From Bacteroidales bacterium (GTDB taxonomy: Bacteria; Bacteroidota; Bacteroidia; Bacteroidales; WCHB1-69): a DNA stretch of 64,000 nt. A program made the position numbers and the translations under genes. This document shows, in pieces, positions 34,689 through 43,016 of the stretch. The stretch lies in the NCBI GenBank assembly GCA_016290295.1, contig JAEETJ010000007.1, positions 32,803 to 96,802 on the forward strand, written 5' to 3'. The notes below the pieces were generated by a model. That model ran no database searches. It saw only the letters and a program-made list of their open reading frames with translations, and was not told where the DNA came from. How positions within the stretch are numbered: position 1 is the stretch's first letter; each line of letters begins with the position of its first letter.

Positions 34689-34740
34689 CCGCCTAAAATA
34701 TTGACATAAAAACAACTCAGAGTAATAAAAAATAATTGTA

Positions 34741-35406
34741 ATGAAAAAAATCTTCACTTTAATATTATTGGCGCTTTTTGCCTGCTCAACAGTAAGCTAT
34801 GCCCAAAAAGACGATTCAAATAAAGAAGCCAAGAAAAACGCGAAAGAATACAAGGTATTTGACGAAGCCAAGTATGCTTTCAAATTGAATGGTACCACTT
34901 TGTTAGGTTTGGTTAACCCGGCTATGGAGTTCAAGGTACACGATTACCTTACCATTCAGCTCGACTTGTTTGGCTCTTTCTACAATAAGACCTTCTGGAC
35001 CAAGAAACATTACCCGCTGATGATGGGTGCTGGCTGGGCAGAATTCCGTTACTATCCAGTAGAAGCTTTCCATGGATTTTATATTGGCGCTCATTTAGGT
35101 GGTTCTTATTATAAGTTGAATTATAATGTGATTCCTTTGATTAAGAAGCATAATTACATTGATGACAGAGCTTATCAGGTGGGTTACAACCTGATGTTAG
35201 GTTACACCATCGGTTATGCTTTCACCTTCAAGAGCAATCCTCACTGGGGCTTTGAAATCTCTTTGGGTGGCGGTGGTCACTTCGACAAGTACTATCACGT
35301 GAATAATCCTGACAAGGTTCCTGCCAAGGAAGATAGAGTATGGATGAAGTACAAAGGCTTTATTCCTATCTACAAAGGTGGAATCCTCGTGGTTTACCGC
35401 TGGTAA
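34741..35406 (+). CDS. DUF3575-like outer-membrane protein
   Basis: The 221-residue protein has a signal peptide (TLILLALFACSTVSYAQ) and alternating amphipathic strands ending in aromatic residues, including the final VYRW. That is the plan of a small beta-barrel. LNGTTLLGLVNPAMEFKVHD and AGWAEFRYYPVEAFHGFYIG match the DUF3575 family, common in Bacteroidales and sometimes fimbria-linked. A predicted promoter precedes it and a strong terminator follows, so it is probably its own transcript. Function unknown. Confidence 0.8.
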   Translation: MKKIFTLILLALFACSTVSYAQKDDSNKEAKKNAKEYKVFDEAKYAFKLNGTTLLGLVNPAMEFKVHDYLTIQLDLFGSFYNKTFWTKKHYPLMMGAGWAEFRYYPVEAFHGFYIGAHLGGSYYKLNYNVIPLIKKHNYIDDRAYQVGYNLMLGYTIGYAFTFKSNPHWGFEISLGGGGHFDKYYHVNNPDKVPAKEDRVWMKYKGFIPIYKGGILVVYRW

Positions 35407-35421
35407 TCGAAGTCATGCATG

Positions 35422-35460
35422 AAACAAAAAAAGACATCCATTCGGATGTTTTTTTTGTTT
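35422..35460 (+). terminator. Strong intrinsic terminator
   Basis: GACATCC pairs with GGATGTT around ATTC, with an A-tract on the left and a run of eight T on the right. The stem can extend through AAACAAAAAA/TTTTTTGTTT, so it works in both directions. It follows the DUF3575 stop by 16 bp. Confidence 0.88.
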
Positions 35461-35577
35461 AAGTTGTGCTAAAACTCGTCGTATTAAAAAAATGTATCTT
35501 TGTCGCCAAATAAGCTTAGCGTATGAGAACGTCTATTGTTGCAAAGTGTTAGTGTCAAAAACCACGTATCGCATAAC

Positions 35578-36713
35578 CTATAAGTTCTTGTAAGGCGTTC
35601 TCAAATGTTGGCCGCGGAGTTCGTCCAGCTTTTCCTGATTAAGAGTGCCGTCCTCCCACATTTGGTCTATCTCCTGTTGAGCTTTTTCGGCATAAATGGC
35701 CGTGTCATCAGTTACGTCGTACAGATTGGAGGTTGCAAATAGCGGCAGTATTTTCACATGCCGTAACGCGCCATTGTCTTTTTTGTTGCAATGCCTCAAT
35801 TCGGCAAAATTCTCCAGAGAGCATCGGACAGCTTCGGTCAGATGTTTCTGTCGCATAAACTCGTACAGACTTTTCATCTTACCGCTTATTCCAGCCTTAC
35901 ATTCGATAGGTAGCACTTTCAAGTCACGGGCTATGATGTAGTCCACCTCTGAACGCGTTCCTTCGGCGGTGTTCTCCCAATAGTATAGTTCGTGTTGGGA
36001 ACGAGGGTTGTTGTATTTTATGAGTTCCCAGCCTAACACCATCTCGGTCAGGCCGCCTTTGTTCACCAGATCTTCGGCAGTGCCGGCCAGAATCATATCG
36101 GTCAATTGTTGCGCACCACCCAAATCCAAGTCGAGAATGCGCAGCAACAGTCCGCTGTCAAGATATAGATATTTGCGGTATTTTTCATTGACCTCCGCCC
36201 CGAGCGGCAATCCGTTGCCCGCCGTGTGGCTCACCCGCTTGATGATACCTGCATCGCACAGGAGCTTCAAAGCCTTCTTCACCTCTTCGGCACGATAGCC
36301 TCCCTCCACGTGACTGTAGGTGAACTTCTCTCCAATCTGCATTACGACACTTTGCAGTGTGTTGCGAAGCAGTGTAAGATCGACCTTTTTGGCATATTTT
36401 GGGAAATCATCGTAGTAGGTAAGTTGTATGTCATCGAGTTCGGTCTGGCATTGGCGGTAGTCGTGGGTTGAAACCCATGCGGCCACGCTGGCGGGCATGC
36501 CACCTACCATCAGGAAGGTGCGGAAATGTTGCACGAGGTCGTTGTGCAGAGCCGTAAGCAGCGGCTTCTCTGTGTTTGCCTCCTTCTTGGCTTTCACCCA
36601 GGCCGATTTCCCTTCCGCCACCAAAAACTCGTCGAACGAGAAAGGATAGACAAATAGCGAGCGTATGCGTCCCACACCAAACGATGGCAACTCTTTGAGA
36701 GTGAACTCCAGTA
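35578..36713 (-). pseudogene. Decapitated AAA_14/DUF4143 ATPase gene
   Basis: The minus-strand frame starts at a junction near 36713 with LLEFTLKELPSFGVGRIRSL, which in intact relatives is the middle of the protein (after T-G-S-S). Everything before it, the Walker A and B ATPase part of about 130 residues, is missing, and a TAA sits directly before LLEF. The DUF4143 half is complete: QIGEKFTYSHVEGGYRAEEV winged helix and RSEVDYIIARDLKVLPIECK with intact D and E-x-K. The promoter is retained just upstream, so a short protein might still be made from TTG 36690. The family call is secure; expression is not. Confidence 0.8.
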
Positions 36714-36723
36714 GTTACGCCGG

Positions 36724-36824
36724 CAAAAATAATAAATTTTGATAAAACCGAGACGAATAAACGCAGTTTTTTTGATAGAACCGAGATGAATAATGATTCG
36801 ATTTTTGATAAAACCGAGACGAAT
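36724..36824 (-). promoter_or_regulatory. Promoter with three private direct repeats, truncated ATPase
   Basis: On the minus strand ATTCGTCTCGGTTTTATC (one copy ATTCATCTCGGTTCTATC) occurs three times, at about 36802-36824, 36767-36792 and 36737-36759, with 32-34 bp between copies. A -7 box TATTTTTG (36731-36724) follows the third. This is the same plan, three sites then -7 box, as at the other orphan ATPases, but with an unrelated word. Confidence 0.6.
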
Positions 36825-36848
36825 CTTTATTAATTTTTCAGTGTTTTG

Positions 36849-36921
36849 AGCGGTAGACGGGGTTCGAACCCGCGACCTGCGGCTTGGGAAGCCGCCGCTC
36901 TGCCAACTGAGCTACTACCGC
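36849..36921 (-). tRNA. tRNA-Gly (anticodon CCC)
   Basis: The minus strand folds as a cloverleaf: acceptor GCGGTAG/CTACCGC with discriminator U, D arm GCTCAGTTGGCAGAGC, anticodon stem GCGGC/GCCGC with loop TTCCCAA (anticodon CCC), and T arm GCGGGTTCGAACCCCG. CCA is not encoded. The tRNA lies 24 bp beyond the third ATPase repeat, which is a classic integration neighbourhood, though no attachment-site duplication is visible. Confidence 0.93.
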
Positions 36922-37064
36922 GTTACAATTAACAGTTAACAATTAATAATTAATAGTTGCTGTCTGTATTTTCTTTCAAAGAACTCCCCTGTGCAGCACT
37001 CCCCTCGAGAGCGAAGCTCGAGACTCCCCTTGAGCACGAAGTGCGAAACTCCCCGCCTAAACGC
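36922..37064. repeat. Repeat spacer with two CTCCCC palindromes
   Basis: After a short TTAACAATTAATAATTAATA run, two overlapping palindromic elements lie at 36999-37029 (core GAGAGCGAAGCTC) and 37024-37054 (core GAGCACGAAGTGC), sharing the CTCCCC boundary. Confidence 0.8.
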
Positions 37065-38162
37065 CTACACGTTAAACCTAATGTGTAGGATATCTCCGTC
37101 CTGCACTTCGTAGTTCTTGCCTTCTACGGCTAATTTGCCAGCTTCTTTGCACTTTAATTCCGAGCCCAACTGCACCAAGTCGGCATATTTGATGACTTCG
37201 GCACGGATAAAGCCTCTTTCCAAGTCGCTGTGGATAACACCTGCGGCCTGGGGTGCCAACATACCCTTGCGGATAGTCCAGGCACGGTTTTCCTTGCCGC
37301 CTACGGTGAAGAAAGAGATGAGGTTCAGCATCTTATAAGCCGCCTGTATCACCTTGTTCACACCAGGTTCGTTCAAGCCTGCATCCTGCAAAAATTCTTT
37401 TCTGTCTTCTTCGCTTTCCAACTCGGCGATTTCTGCCTCTATCTTGGCGGCAATCACCAGCATCTCAGCGTCTTTGTCTTTCAAATACTCCCGCACACTG
37501 TCCACATAGGCATTTCCGTTCACCGCATCAGTGTCGTTGACATTGCACACGAACATCATCGGCTTCTCGGTCAGAAGCATCATGTCGCTCACCACAGCCT
37601 TCTCTTCCGGAGTAGCCTCCATGGTTCTCACATTCTGGAAGTTCTCCAAATGTGCTTTATATTTCTGCAGCACTTCATAATCGTGCTTGGCGGTTTTTTC
37701 GCCTGCTTTCACGGCTTTTTCCACCTTGAGCATTTTCTTGTTGATCTGCTCCAGGTCTTTCACTTGCAGCTCGAAATCCACAATCTCGATATCTCTTACG
37801 GGGTCAACGGAGCCTTCCACATGGGGCAGGTTCTCGTTGTCGAAGCAGCGCAGCACATGGATGAGGGCGTCGCACAGACGCACATCGGCCAAGAAGCTGT
37901 TGCCGATACCTTCGCCCTGGCTGGCACCCTTGGCCAAGCCGGGAATGTCCACCACGTCCAAGGTGGCGTAAATAAGCTTGTCGGCCTTGATGAACGTGTC
38001 GATATTGGCCAAACGCTCATCGGGCACGGGGCAAACTCCAATATTGGATTTGTTGGTGCTGTAAGCAAAATCAGTCACCGCTGCTTTCGTATTGGAGATG
38101 CAGTTAAACATCGTCGTTTTTCCTGAGTTGGTCAAGCCAACAATTCCGCATTTTAAGCCCAT
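37065..38162 (-). CDS. ychF: Obg-related GTPase/ATPase YchF
   Basis: The 365-residue protein starts MGLKCGIVGLTNSGKTTMFN (G1 P-loop, residues 8-17 region) and has DVVDIPGLAKGASQGEGIGN (G3, D-x-P-G) and FVCNVNDTDA in the G4 place. The C-terminal TGS-like domain includes FFTVGGKENRAWTIRKGMLA, AAGVIHSDLERGFIRAEVIK and EVQDGDILHIRFNV. YchF prefers ATP and associates with ribosomes, affecting stress responses. The length is normal. The P-loop reads TNSGKTT rather than the common PNVGKST, a variant also found in Bacteroidota. The gene is free-standing between repeat spacers. Confidence 0.93.
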   Translation of the reverse strand: MGLKCGIVGLTNSGKTTMFNCISNTKAAVTDFAYSTNKSNIGVCPVPDERLANIDTFIKADKLIYATLDVVDIPGLAKGASQGEGIGNSFLADVRLCDALIHVLRCFDNENLPHVEGSVDPVRDIEIVDFELQVKDLEQINKKMLKVEKAVKAGEKTAKHDYEVLQKYKAHLENFQNVRTMEATPEEKAVVSDMMLLTEKPMMFVCNVNDTDAVNGNAYVDSVREYLKDKDAEMLVIAAKIEAEIAELESEEDRKEFLQDAGLNEPGVNKVIQAAYKMLNLISFFTVGGKENRAWTIRKGMLAPQAAGVIHSDLERGFIRAEVIKYADLVQLGSELKCKEAGKLAVEGKNYEVQDGDILHIRFNV

Positions 38163-38255
38163 GTTTTTTCAGGTTACAGGTTACAGGTTACAGTAGTTAG
38201 AAATTTGTAGTTTTATTCTTAATTGTCAATTATCAATTGTCAATTGTCAACTATT
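38163..38255. repeat. GGTTACA and CAATTGTC repeat words
   Basis: Three copies of CAGGTTACAGGTTACAG-type units lie at 38168-38194, then AATTGTCAATTATCAATTG and relatives at 38220-38253. The same words occur at 38757-38825 and 50776-50840. Confidence 0.8.
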
Positions 38256-38504
38256 CTAAAATCCCAGCACAATGTCTTCCACGTGGTCGATTTCAGGCAG
38301 GTAGTGCTTCAGGGTTTGCTCCACACCGTTCTTCAAGGTCATCTTGGCGTGGGGACAGGAACCGCAGGCACCCTGCAATTTCACTTTCACCACATTCTCC
38401 GCCGTCAGCTCAATAAACTCAATATCACCCCCGTCTTGCTGCAGATAGGGACGGATTTGAGAAATTATCGACTTGACTTTCTGTTCTAAAGTAGGATTTT
38501 CCAT
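38256..38504 (-). CDS. NifU C-terminal-domain (Nfu-type) Fe-S protein
   Basis: This 82-residue protein is a stand-alone NifU-like domain: IRPYLQQDGGDIEFIELTAE and VKLQGACGSCPHAKMTLKNG, with the C-x-x-C that binds a transient Fe-S cluster, then GVEQTLKHYLPEIDHV. Nfu proteins deliver clusters to target enzymes in the cytoplasm. ATG 38504 is preferred to the in-frame GTG at 38507. A -7 box lies 20 bp upstream. Confidence 0.92.
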   Translation of the reverse strand: MENPTLEQKVKSIISQIRPYLQQDGGDIEFIELTAENVVKVKLQGACGSCPHAKMTLKNGVEQTLKHYLPEIDHVEDIVLGF

Positions 38505-38523
38505 CACATTTTAATTTGATTTG

Positions 38524-38531
38524 CAAAGATA
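38524..38531 (-). promoter_or_regulatory. Bacteroidota -7 box (TATCTTTG) of the Nfu gene
   Basis: The minus strand reads TATCTTTG, an exact TAnnTTTG match, 20 bp before the start codon. Confidence 0.65.
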
Positions 38532-38820
38532 CGAAAAATAATTAGCAAATTAGTTAATTAGCAAATTAGCAAATGAATTTATCAAGTTGATGGTTTTTAA
38601 TGTGCTAATGTGTCAATGAAATTAGCAAATGAGTTAATTAGCAAATTAGCAAATGAATTTATCAAGTTGATGGTTTTTAATGTGCTAATTTTCAATGTGC
38701 TAATGTGCCGATGATAAAAGTTGAAAACTGAAAACTGAAAATTGAAAACTGTAACTATTAATTGTCAACTTTCAACTTTCAACTATCAATTGTCAACTGT
38801 CAATTGTCAACTTTCAATTT
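38532..38820. repeat. Spacer of TTAGCAAATTAG and CAATTGTCAAC words
   Basis: From 38535 to 38705 the words TTAGCAAATTAGTTAATTAG, TGTGCTAATGTG and a duplicated block (AAATGAATTTATCAAGTTGA at 38571 and again at 38652) alternate. From 38715 to 38820 come TGAAAACTGAAAATTG and the CAATTGTCAACTGTC word, the latter identical over 25 bp to part of the dehydrogenase gene. No gene is seen. Confidence 0.85.
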
Positions 38821-39438
38821 TCAACTTCTGACCCCTGACCCCTGACCCCTGTCACCTCTTTTCGTTTTCTTCTCCACCGAGAAGCCAAATTTTCCGAGGA
38901 TTTTGCCCAAACCATAGTATTGTCCGTGCGAGTAGGCTATCAGGTTGGCACGTTTGAGGTCCAAGGCGCCGGTTTTCTTGTCTAAGTAGCGGGGGTCGGC
39001 ATGCACAGCCACCACCTTGGCCATGAACATGTCATGGGTACCCAAGGGCACGATTTCCGTCACCTCGCACTCAATGTTGACGGGCGACTCGTAAATCATG
39101 GGGGCTTTCACCACACTTGCTTTCACAGGTGTGAGGTCGGTCTCCAAAAATTTGTTGTATTTCTTGCCAGAACGCACGCCACACCAGTCGGTTACTGCTG
39201 CCAAGGGTTCATTCACCAAGTTGATGACAAATTGCTTCCGCTCTTTGAGGATAGGGTAGGAGTAACGTTCGGGGCGCACCGAGATGTAACACATGGGCGG
39301 ATCGGAGCAAAGGGTGCCGGTCCAGGCCACCGTGATGATGTTGTATTCATCGGGAGTCTCGCCACAGCTCACCATCACTACCGGGGTGGGGTTGAGCATG
39401 TTGCCAGGCTTTAGGCTGATTTTTTTGGTTGGAGTCAT
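38821..39438 (-). CDS. Flavin reductase-like (FMN-binding split barrel) protein
   Basis: The 205-residue protein has the flavin-reductase domain: NPTPVVMVSCGETPDEYNII, ITVAWTGTLCSDPPMCYISV, SYPILKERKQFVINLVNE and ECEVTEIVPLGTHDMFMAKV. Such enzymes bind FMN and reduce it, or use it on small substrates. The last dozen residues, RGDRGQGSGVRS, are encoded by the GGGGTCAGGGGTCAG intergenic word, so the stop has been captured by repeat DNA and the C-terminus extended. Start 39438 fits the family (K-I-x-x-P-G-N-M). Likely monocistronic. Confidence 0.88.
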   Translation of the reverse strand: MTPTKKISLKPGNMLNPTPVVMVSCGETPDEYNIITVAWTGTLCSDPPMCYISVRPERYSYPILKERKQFVINLVNEPLAAVTDWCGVRSGKKYNKFLETDLTPVKASVVKAPMIYESPVNIECEVTEIVPLGTHDMFMAKVVAVHADPRYLDKKTGALDLKRANLIAYSHGQYYGLGKILGKFGFSVEKKTKRGDRGQGSGVRS

Positions 39439-39586
39439 GTGTGATGTGTGATGTGTGATGTATGATGTATGATGTAAGATGTATGATGTATGATGTCAGG
39501 GGGCAGAATTCAAAATTCAGAATTCAAAATTCAAAACTAACCCTCCTAACCCTCCTAATCCTGTAATCCCGTAATCCCCTCATCAA
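39439..39586. repeat. GATGTATGATGT, AATTCAAAATTC and TAATCC words
   Basis: Runs of TGATGTGTGATGTATGATG (39437-39495) are followed by CAAAATTCAGAATTCAAAATT and by CCTAACCCTCCTAATCCTG. All three word types recur at 23.95-24.13 kb in the opposite order and orientation. Confidence 0.8.
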
Positions 39587-40942
39587 CTATGAGAATATTC
39601 CCGTCAGCAGGATGATTGTCAGTGCTATTGGGGCGATGTAGCGGATGATGAAATAGAAGATTTTGAAATAGCGGGCTTTGAGCTGGCCACTGTTGGACAA
39701 CTCGTCATAGACCTCTGTCTTGGGCAGGTACCAGCCGATAAATAGCGTGAATAGCAAGGCTCCTATCGGCATCATGTAGGTGGCCGTCAGTTTGTCGCAT
39801 AATCCAAAAATAGTTAGACCAAAGATTTTTAAGTTACTCAGCAGTCCAAAAGAGAAGGTGCAGAAAGCGCCGATGACAAAGACAACGAAGGAAAGTATAA
39901 TGGCAGCTTTACGGCGGCTCCAATGCAATTCCTCGACTGCCCACAGCACCAATACTTCCAATAGTGAGATGGTGGAGGTAAGGGCGGCAATGGTGAGCAA
40001 AACAAAGAATAGGATAGCAAAGAACCTTCCGCCCGGCATGCTGTTAAACACATTGGGCAGCACTTCATACACGAGGCTCGGACCAGCGGCGGGACTCAGA
40101 CCAAAGGCAAAAACAGCAGGGAAAATGGCCACTCCCGCCAAAATGGCGATGAAGGTGTCGGCACCGGCAATCCACAGGCTGGTGGTGAACAGGTTGTCCT
40201 CCTTACGGATATAGGAACCGTAGGTAATAAGCGCACCCATGCCTATACTGAGGGAAAACAGTGCTTGTCCCAAAGCATCAAGTACGGAACTACCGTTGAT
40301 TTTGCTGAAATCGGGCTTGAAAATAAAGTCAAGACCTTCTTTGGCACCGCTAAGGGTAAGTGAGCGCACACAGAGGAGTATCATCAGAAAAAACAGAATA
40401 GGCATCAATATCTTAGTGTATTTTTCAATGCCTTTCTGTACTCCTAAAATGATGATGCTGGCAGTTAATGCAAAGAAAAGAAATTGGTACACCAAAGGTA
40501 AGAAAGAGCCCTGGGTGAAGGTAACGAAAAGTTGGCTGATTTCAATAGGACTCTTACCAGTAAGCTGTCCGCTGCTCGACAACACGATATAGTTGAGTGT
40601 CCAGCCGGCCACCACACTGTAGAATGCGTATATGATAAAAGCGGCGGCAATGCCAAGAAAACCTACTCCCATCCATCCTTTATGTTTCGGTGCCAATACT
40701 CTGAAAGCTCCCACTACGTTCTGCTGCGAACGACGGCCGATGATAATCTCACTCATCATGACAGGAACACCGAGCAAAAAGACAAAGACGATGTACATGA
40801 TAATAAAGGCCCCTCCACCATTTTGCCCTACGGTATAAGGAAAACGCCAGATGTTGCCTAAACCGATAGCGCCGCCTGTGGCAGCTAAAATGGCTCCTAA
40901 GTTGGAGGAGAAACCGCGGTTGTTGTTGTTGAGTGGTTCCAT
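39587..40942 (-). CDS. Sodium-dependent transporter (NSS/SNF family)
   Basis: The 451-residue inner-membrane protein has about 11 to 12 helices. LAATGGAIGLGNIWRFPYTV (helix 1, sodium and substrate site), GGGAFIIMYIVFVFLLGVPV, and FSLSIGMGALITYGSYIRKE (helix 6/7 region) identify the LeuT-fold neurotransmitter:sodium symporter family. It imports an amino acid or related amine with Na+; the substrate is unknown. The length is normal for the bacterial group. No operon partner; a 91-bp gap separates it from dnaG. Confidence 0.92.
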   Translation of the reverse strand: MEPLNNNNRGFSSNLGAILAATGGAIGLGNIWRFPYTVGQNGGGAFIIMYIVFVFLLGVPVMMSEIIIGRRSQQNVVGAFRVLAPKHKGWMGVGFLGIAAAFIIYAFYSVVAGWTLNYIVLSSSGQLTGKSPIEISQLFVTFTQGSFLPLVYQFLFFALTASIIILGVQKGIEKYTKILMPILFFLMILLCVRSLTLSGAKEGLDFIFKPDFSKINGSSVLDALGQALFSLSIGMGALITYGSYIRKEDNLFTTSLWIAGADTFIAILAGVAIFPAVFAFGLSPAAGPSLVYEVLPNVFNSMPGGRFFAILFFVLLTIAALTSTISLLEVLVLWAVEELHWSRRKAAIILSFVVFVIGAFCTFSFGLLSNLKIFGLTIFGLCDKLTATYMMPIGALLFTLFIGWYLPKTEVYDELSNSGQLKARYFKIFYFIIRYIAPIALTIILLTGIFS

Positions 40943-41033
40943 ATTTTTGTTTTTATATTGTAGAGACGCAATATCTTTTGTCTCTATGAGACTTCTTCAC
41001 TCGCTTATTTTCAGCCTAAAAAAAATGGGATTA

Positions 41034-43016
41034 TTACTTCACGATAACTAAATTTATCAGTTTTGCGATTTCAGATTCACGTTTGTTCAACTTGTCATAT
41101 TTTTGAAGTATTTGGTTTGTAATTTTTTCAGAGTGCTCTTTCCCGAGTTCTTCATACAAATACTTCGCATAATGTTCAATAATTCTATACTTGAACAGCA
41201 TAATACAATGATACACTTCTTCATTGAGTTTATTACAGCTGTTTTTTACATTTTCAGTACTTACTTCAAAACGGCGTAGCCATTCGGGGCTAATTCCAAT
41301 TTCTTTTTCCATTAGACGCTCAATGGCATATTGTTGTATGACACTATTTTCATGATTAACAAAGACTTTTTTGATGTCATCTTGAAGAGAAACTTTGGTA
41401 GCGGTTTCAGCATATTCCTCATAAATTTTTTGAAACAAAGGCTGTTTGAAAGAAATTTCCTCTTCTGTGAATTCATTGAAAATGTATTGATCTAATCTAA
41501 TTTGCTGACATTGAATTTGTCCGTCTTTTTTGTCTAACTCTGCATTTATTTCGTAAGCACCATAATTGAGCAAGAGCAAAATAATTTTTTCTTCTATACT
41601 TGTCAAAGGGTCGATGTCAGTAATAGTTGTGTCATTGCTGGAAACTTTTTCACCTGCAGGAGTGTGAATCTCAACTTCTTGTCCACTTTCCTTTTTGGCG
41701 TTCTCCTTTAGCGTTTTGACAATGTTTTTCCGCAGTTCTACGGTCAGCACCTTTTCCTCGATTCCAAAAAGTTTGGCGAGTTCTTTGATGTAAAGTTGGC
41801 GGGTAATGTCATCCTGAATCAGGGCGATGGACTGGATGATGTCTTTGACCATAGTGGCCCGCTTGGCAGGGTCGTTGCCCGCTTCGGCGGCCATCACCTT
41901 GGCTTTGAAGAGGATGAAACTGTCGGCATTATCATGCAGATAATCAGTGATTTCAGAGTCCCTATGACTTTGTGCGAAAGAGTCGGGGTCCTCCCCGTCG
42001 GGCAGCATCACCACATTGACATTGAAGCCGTTGCCCAACAGGATGTTGATGTCTTTCAGGGCGGCATTGATACCGGCACGGTCACCATCACGCAACACGG
42101 TGACATTGTTGGTCTTGGACTTCAGCAGGCGGATTTGGCCGTCGGGGAAAGCGGTACCCGAGGTGGCCACCACATTCTCGATGCCAGCTTGCACCATCGA
42201 CAATACATCGGTATAGCCTTCCACCAGATACACATTGTCTTTGCTTTTGATGGTCCGCTGGGCCTGATAAAAGCCGTATAACACATTGCTCTTGTGGTAG
42301 ATAGGACTTTCGGGCGAGTTGAAATATTTGGCTATCTTTTCGTCTTTTTTCAGAATACGGCCTCCAAAACCCACGGGCTTGCCCAACTTGTCATAAATGG
42401 GAAAGATGACACGGCCACGGTAAAAGTCGAAAACCTTGCCGCTTTCCGCTTTCTTGGTCAGCCCCGTCATGATCAGATGCTCTAACTGATAGCCGTTTTT
42501 CAAGGCTTCTTGGGTAAACTTGTCCCAACCGTCGGGACAGTATCCCAACTTGAATTTTTCGATGGTTTGCTGGGTGAAGCCTCTTTCCTTGAAATAGGAG
42601 AGCCCTACAGATTGTCCTTCTTCCGTATGAAGTAACTGATCGATAAAGTATTGCTCGGCAAATTTGTTTACGGCCAACAAGCTTTCTTTCAGTTTCTCCT
42701 CATCCGTCAGGTCTTCCGAGCGGGTGTCTTCCACAATGTTGATACCATATTTCTTGGCCAGATAGCGCAAAGCTTCGGGGTAGGAAATCTGCTCGTGTTT
42801 CATCACGAAATTCACGGCATTACCGCCGGTGTGGCACACAAAGCAGTTGAAAATGCCCAAGCGTGGACTCACATACATCGAAGGATTTTTATCATTGTGA
42901 AACGGACACACGCCTACCCAGTTCTGCCCGCGGCGTTTCAGCGGGACAAAATCGGCCACAACCTCCTCAATCTGGGCGGCGGAGTATATTTCATCAATGG
43001 TTTCCTTCGAGATCAT
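41034..43016 (-). CDS. dnaG: DNA primase DnaG
   Basis: The 660-residue protein makes RNA primers at the replication fork. N-terminal zinc-binding domain: VGVCPFHNDKNPSMYVSPRL and FNCFVCHTGG (C-x2-H ... C-x2-C). The TOPRIM/RNAP core includes YRGRVIFPIYDKLGKPVGFG, VYLVEGYTDVLSMVQAGIEN and NVTVLRDGDRAGINAALKDI, with acidic metal residues. The C-terminal helicase-binding part begins near residue 450. The start overlaps the stop of the S41 protease gene by 1 bp (TAATG), so the two are co-transcribed. Confidence 0.96.
   Translation of the reverse strand: MISKETIDEIYSAAQIEEVVADFVPLKRRGQNWVGVCPFHNDKNPSMYVSPRLGIFNCFVCHTGGNAVNFVMKHEQISYPEALRYLAKKYGINIVEDTRSEDLTDEEKLKESLLAVNKFAEQYFIDQLLHTEEGQSVGLSYFKERGFTQQTIEKFKLGYCPDGWDKFTQEALKNGYQLEHLIMTGLTKKAESGKVFDFYRGRVIFPIYDKLGKPVGFGGRILKKDEKIAKYFNSPESPIYHKSNVLYGFYQAQRTIKSKDNVYLVEGYTDVLSMVQAGIENVVATSGTAFPDGQIRLLKSKTNNVTVLRDGDRAGINAALKDINILLGNGFNVNVVMLPDGEDPDSFAQSHRDSEITDYLHDNADSFILFKAKVMAAEAGNDPAKRATMVKDIIQSIALIQDDITRQLYIKELAKLFGIEEKVLTVELRKNIVKTLKENAKKESGQEVEIHTPAGEKVSSNDTTITDIDPLTSIEEKIILLLLNYGAYEINAELDKKDGQIQCQQIRLDQYIFNEFTEEEISFKQPLFQKIYEEYAETATKVSLQDDIKKVFVNHENSVIQQYAIERLMEKEIGISPEWLRRFEVSTENVKNSCNKLNEEVYHCIMLFKYRIIEHYAKYLYEELGKEHSEKITNQILQKYDKLNKRESEIAKLINLVIVK

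Noticed and set aside
36737..36921. An integrated element at the tRNA-Gly gene
   Set aside because: A tRNA next to an ATPase remnant suggests integration, but I found no duplicated tRNA 3' end and no integrase, so no attachment site is claimed.
37230..38126. A 298-codon plus-strand open frame
   Set aside because: It is fully antisense to ychF, a secure housekeeping gene, and its His- and Gln-rich translation has no recognisable domain.
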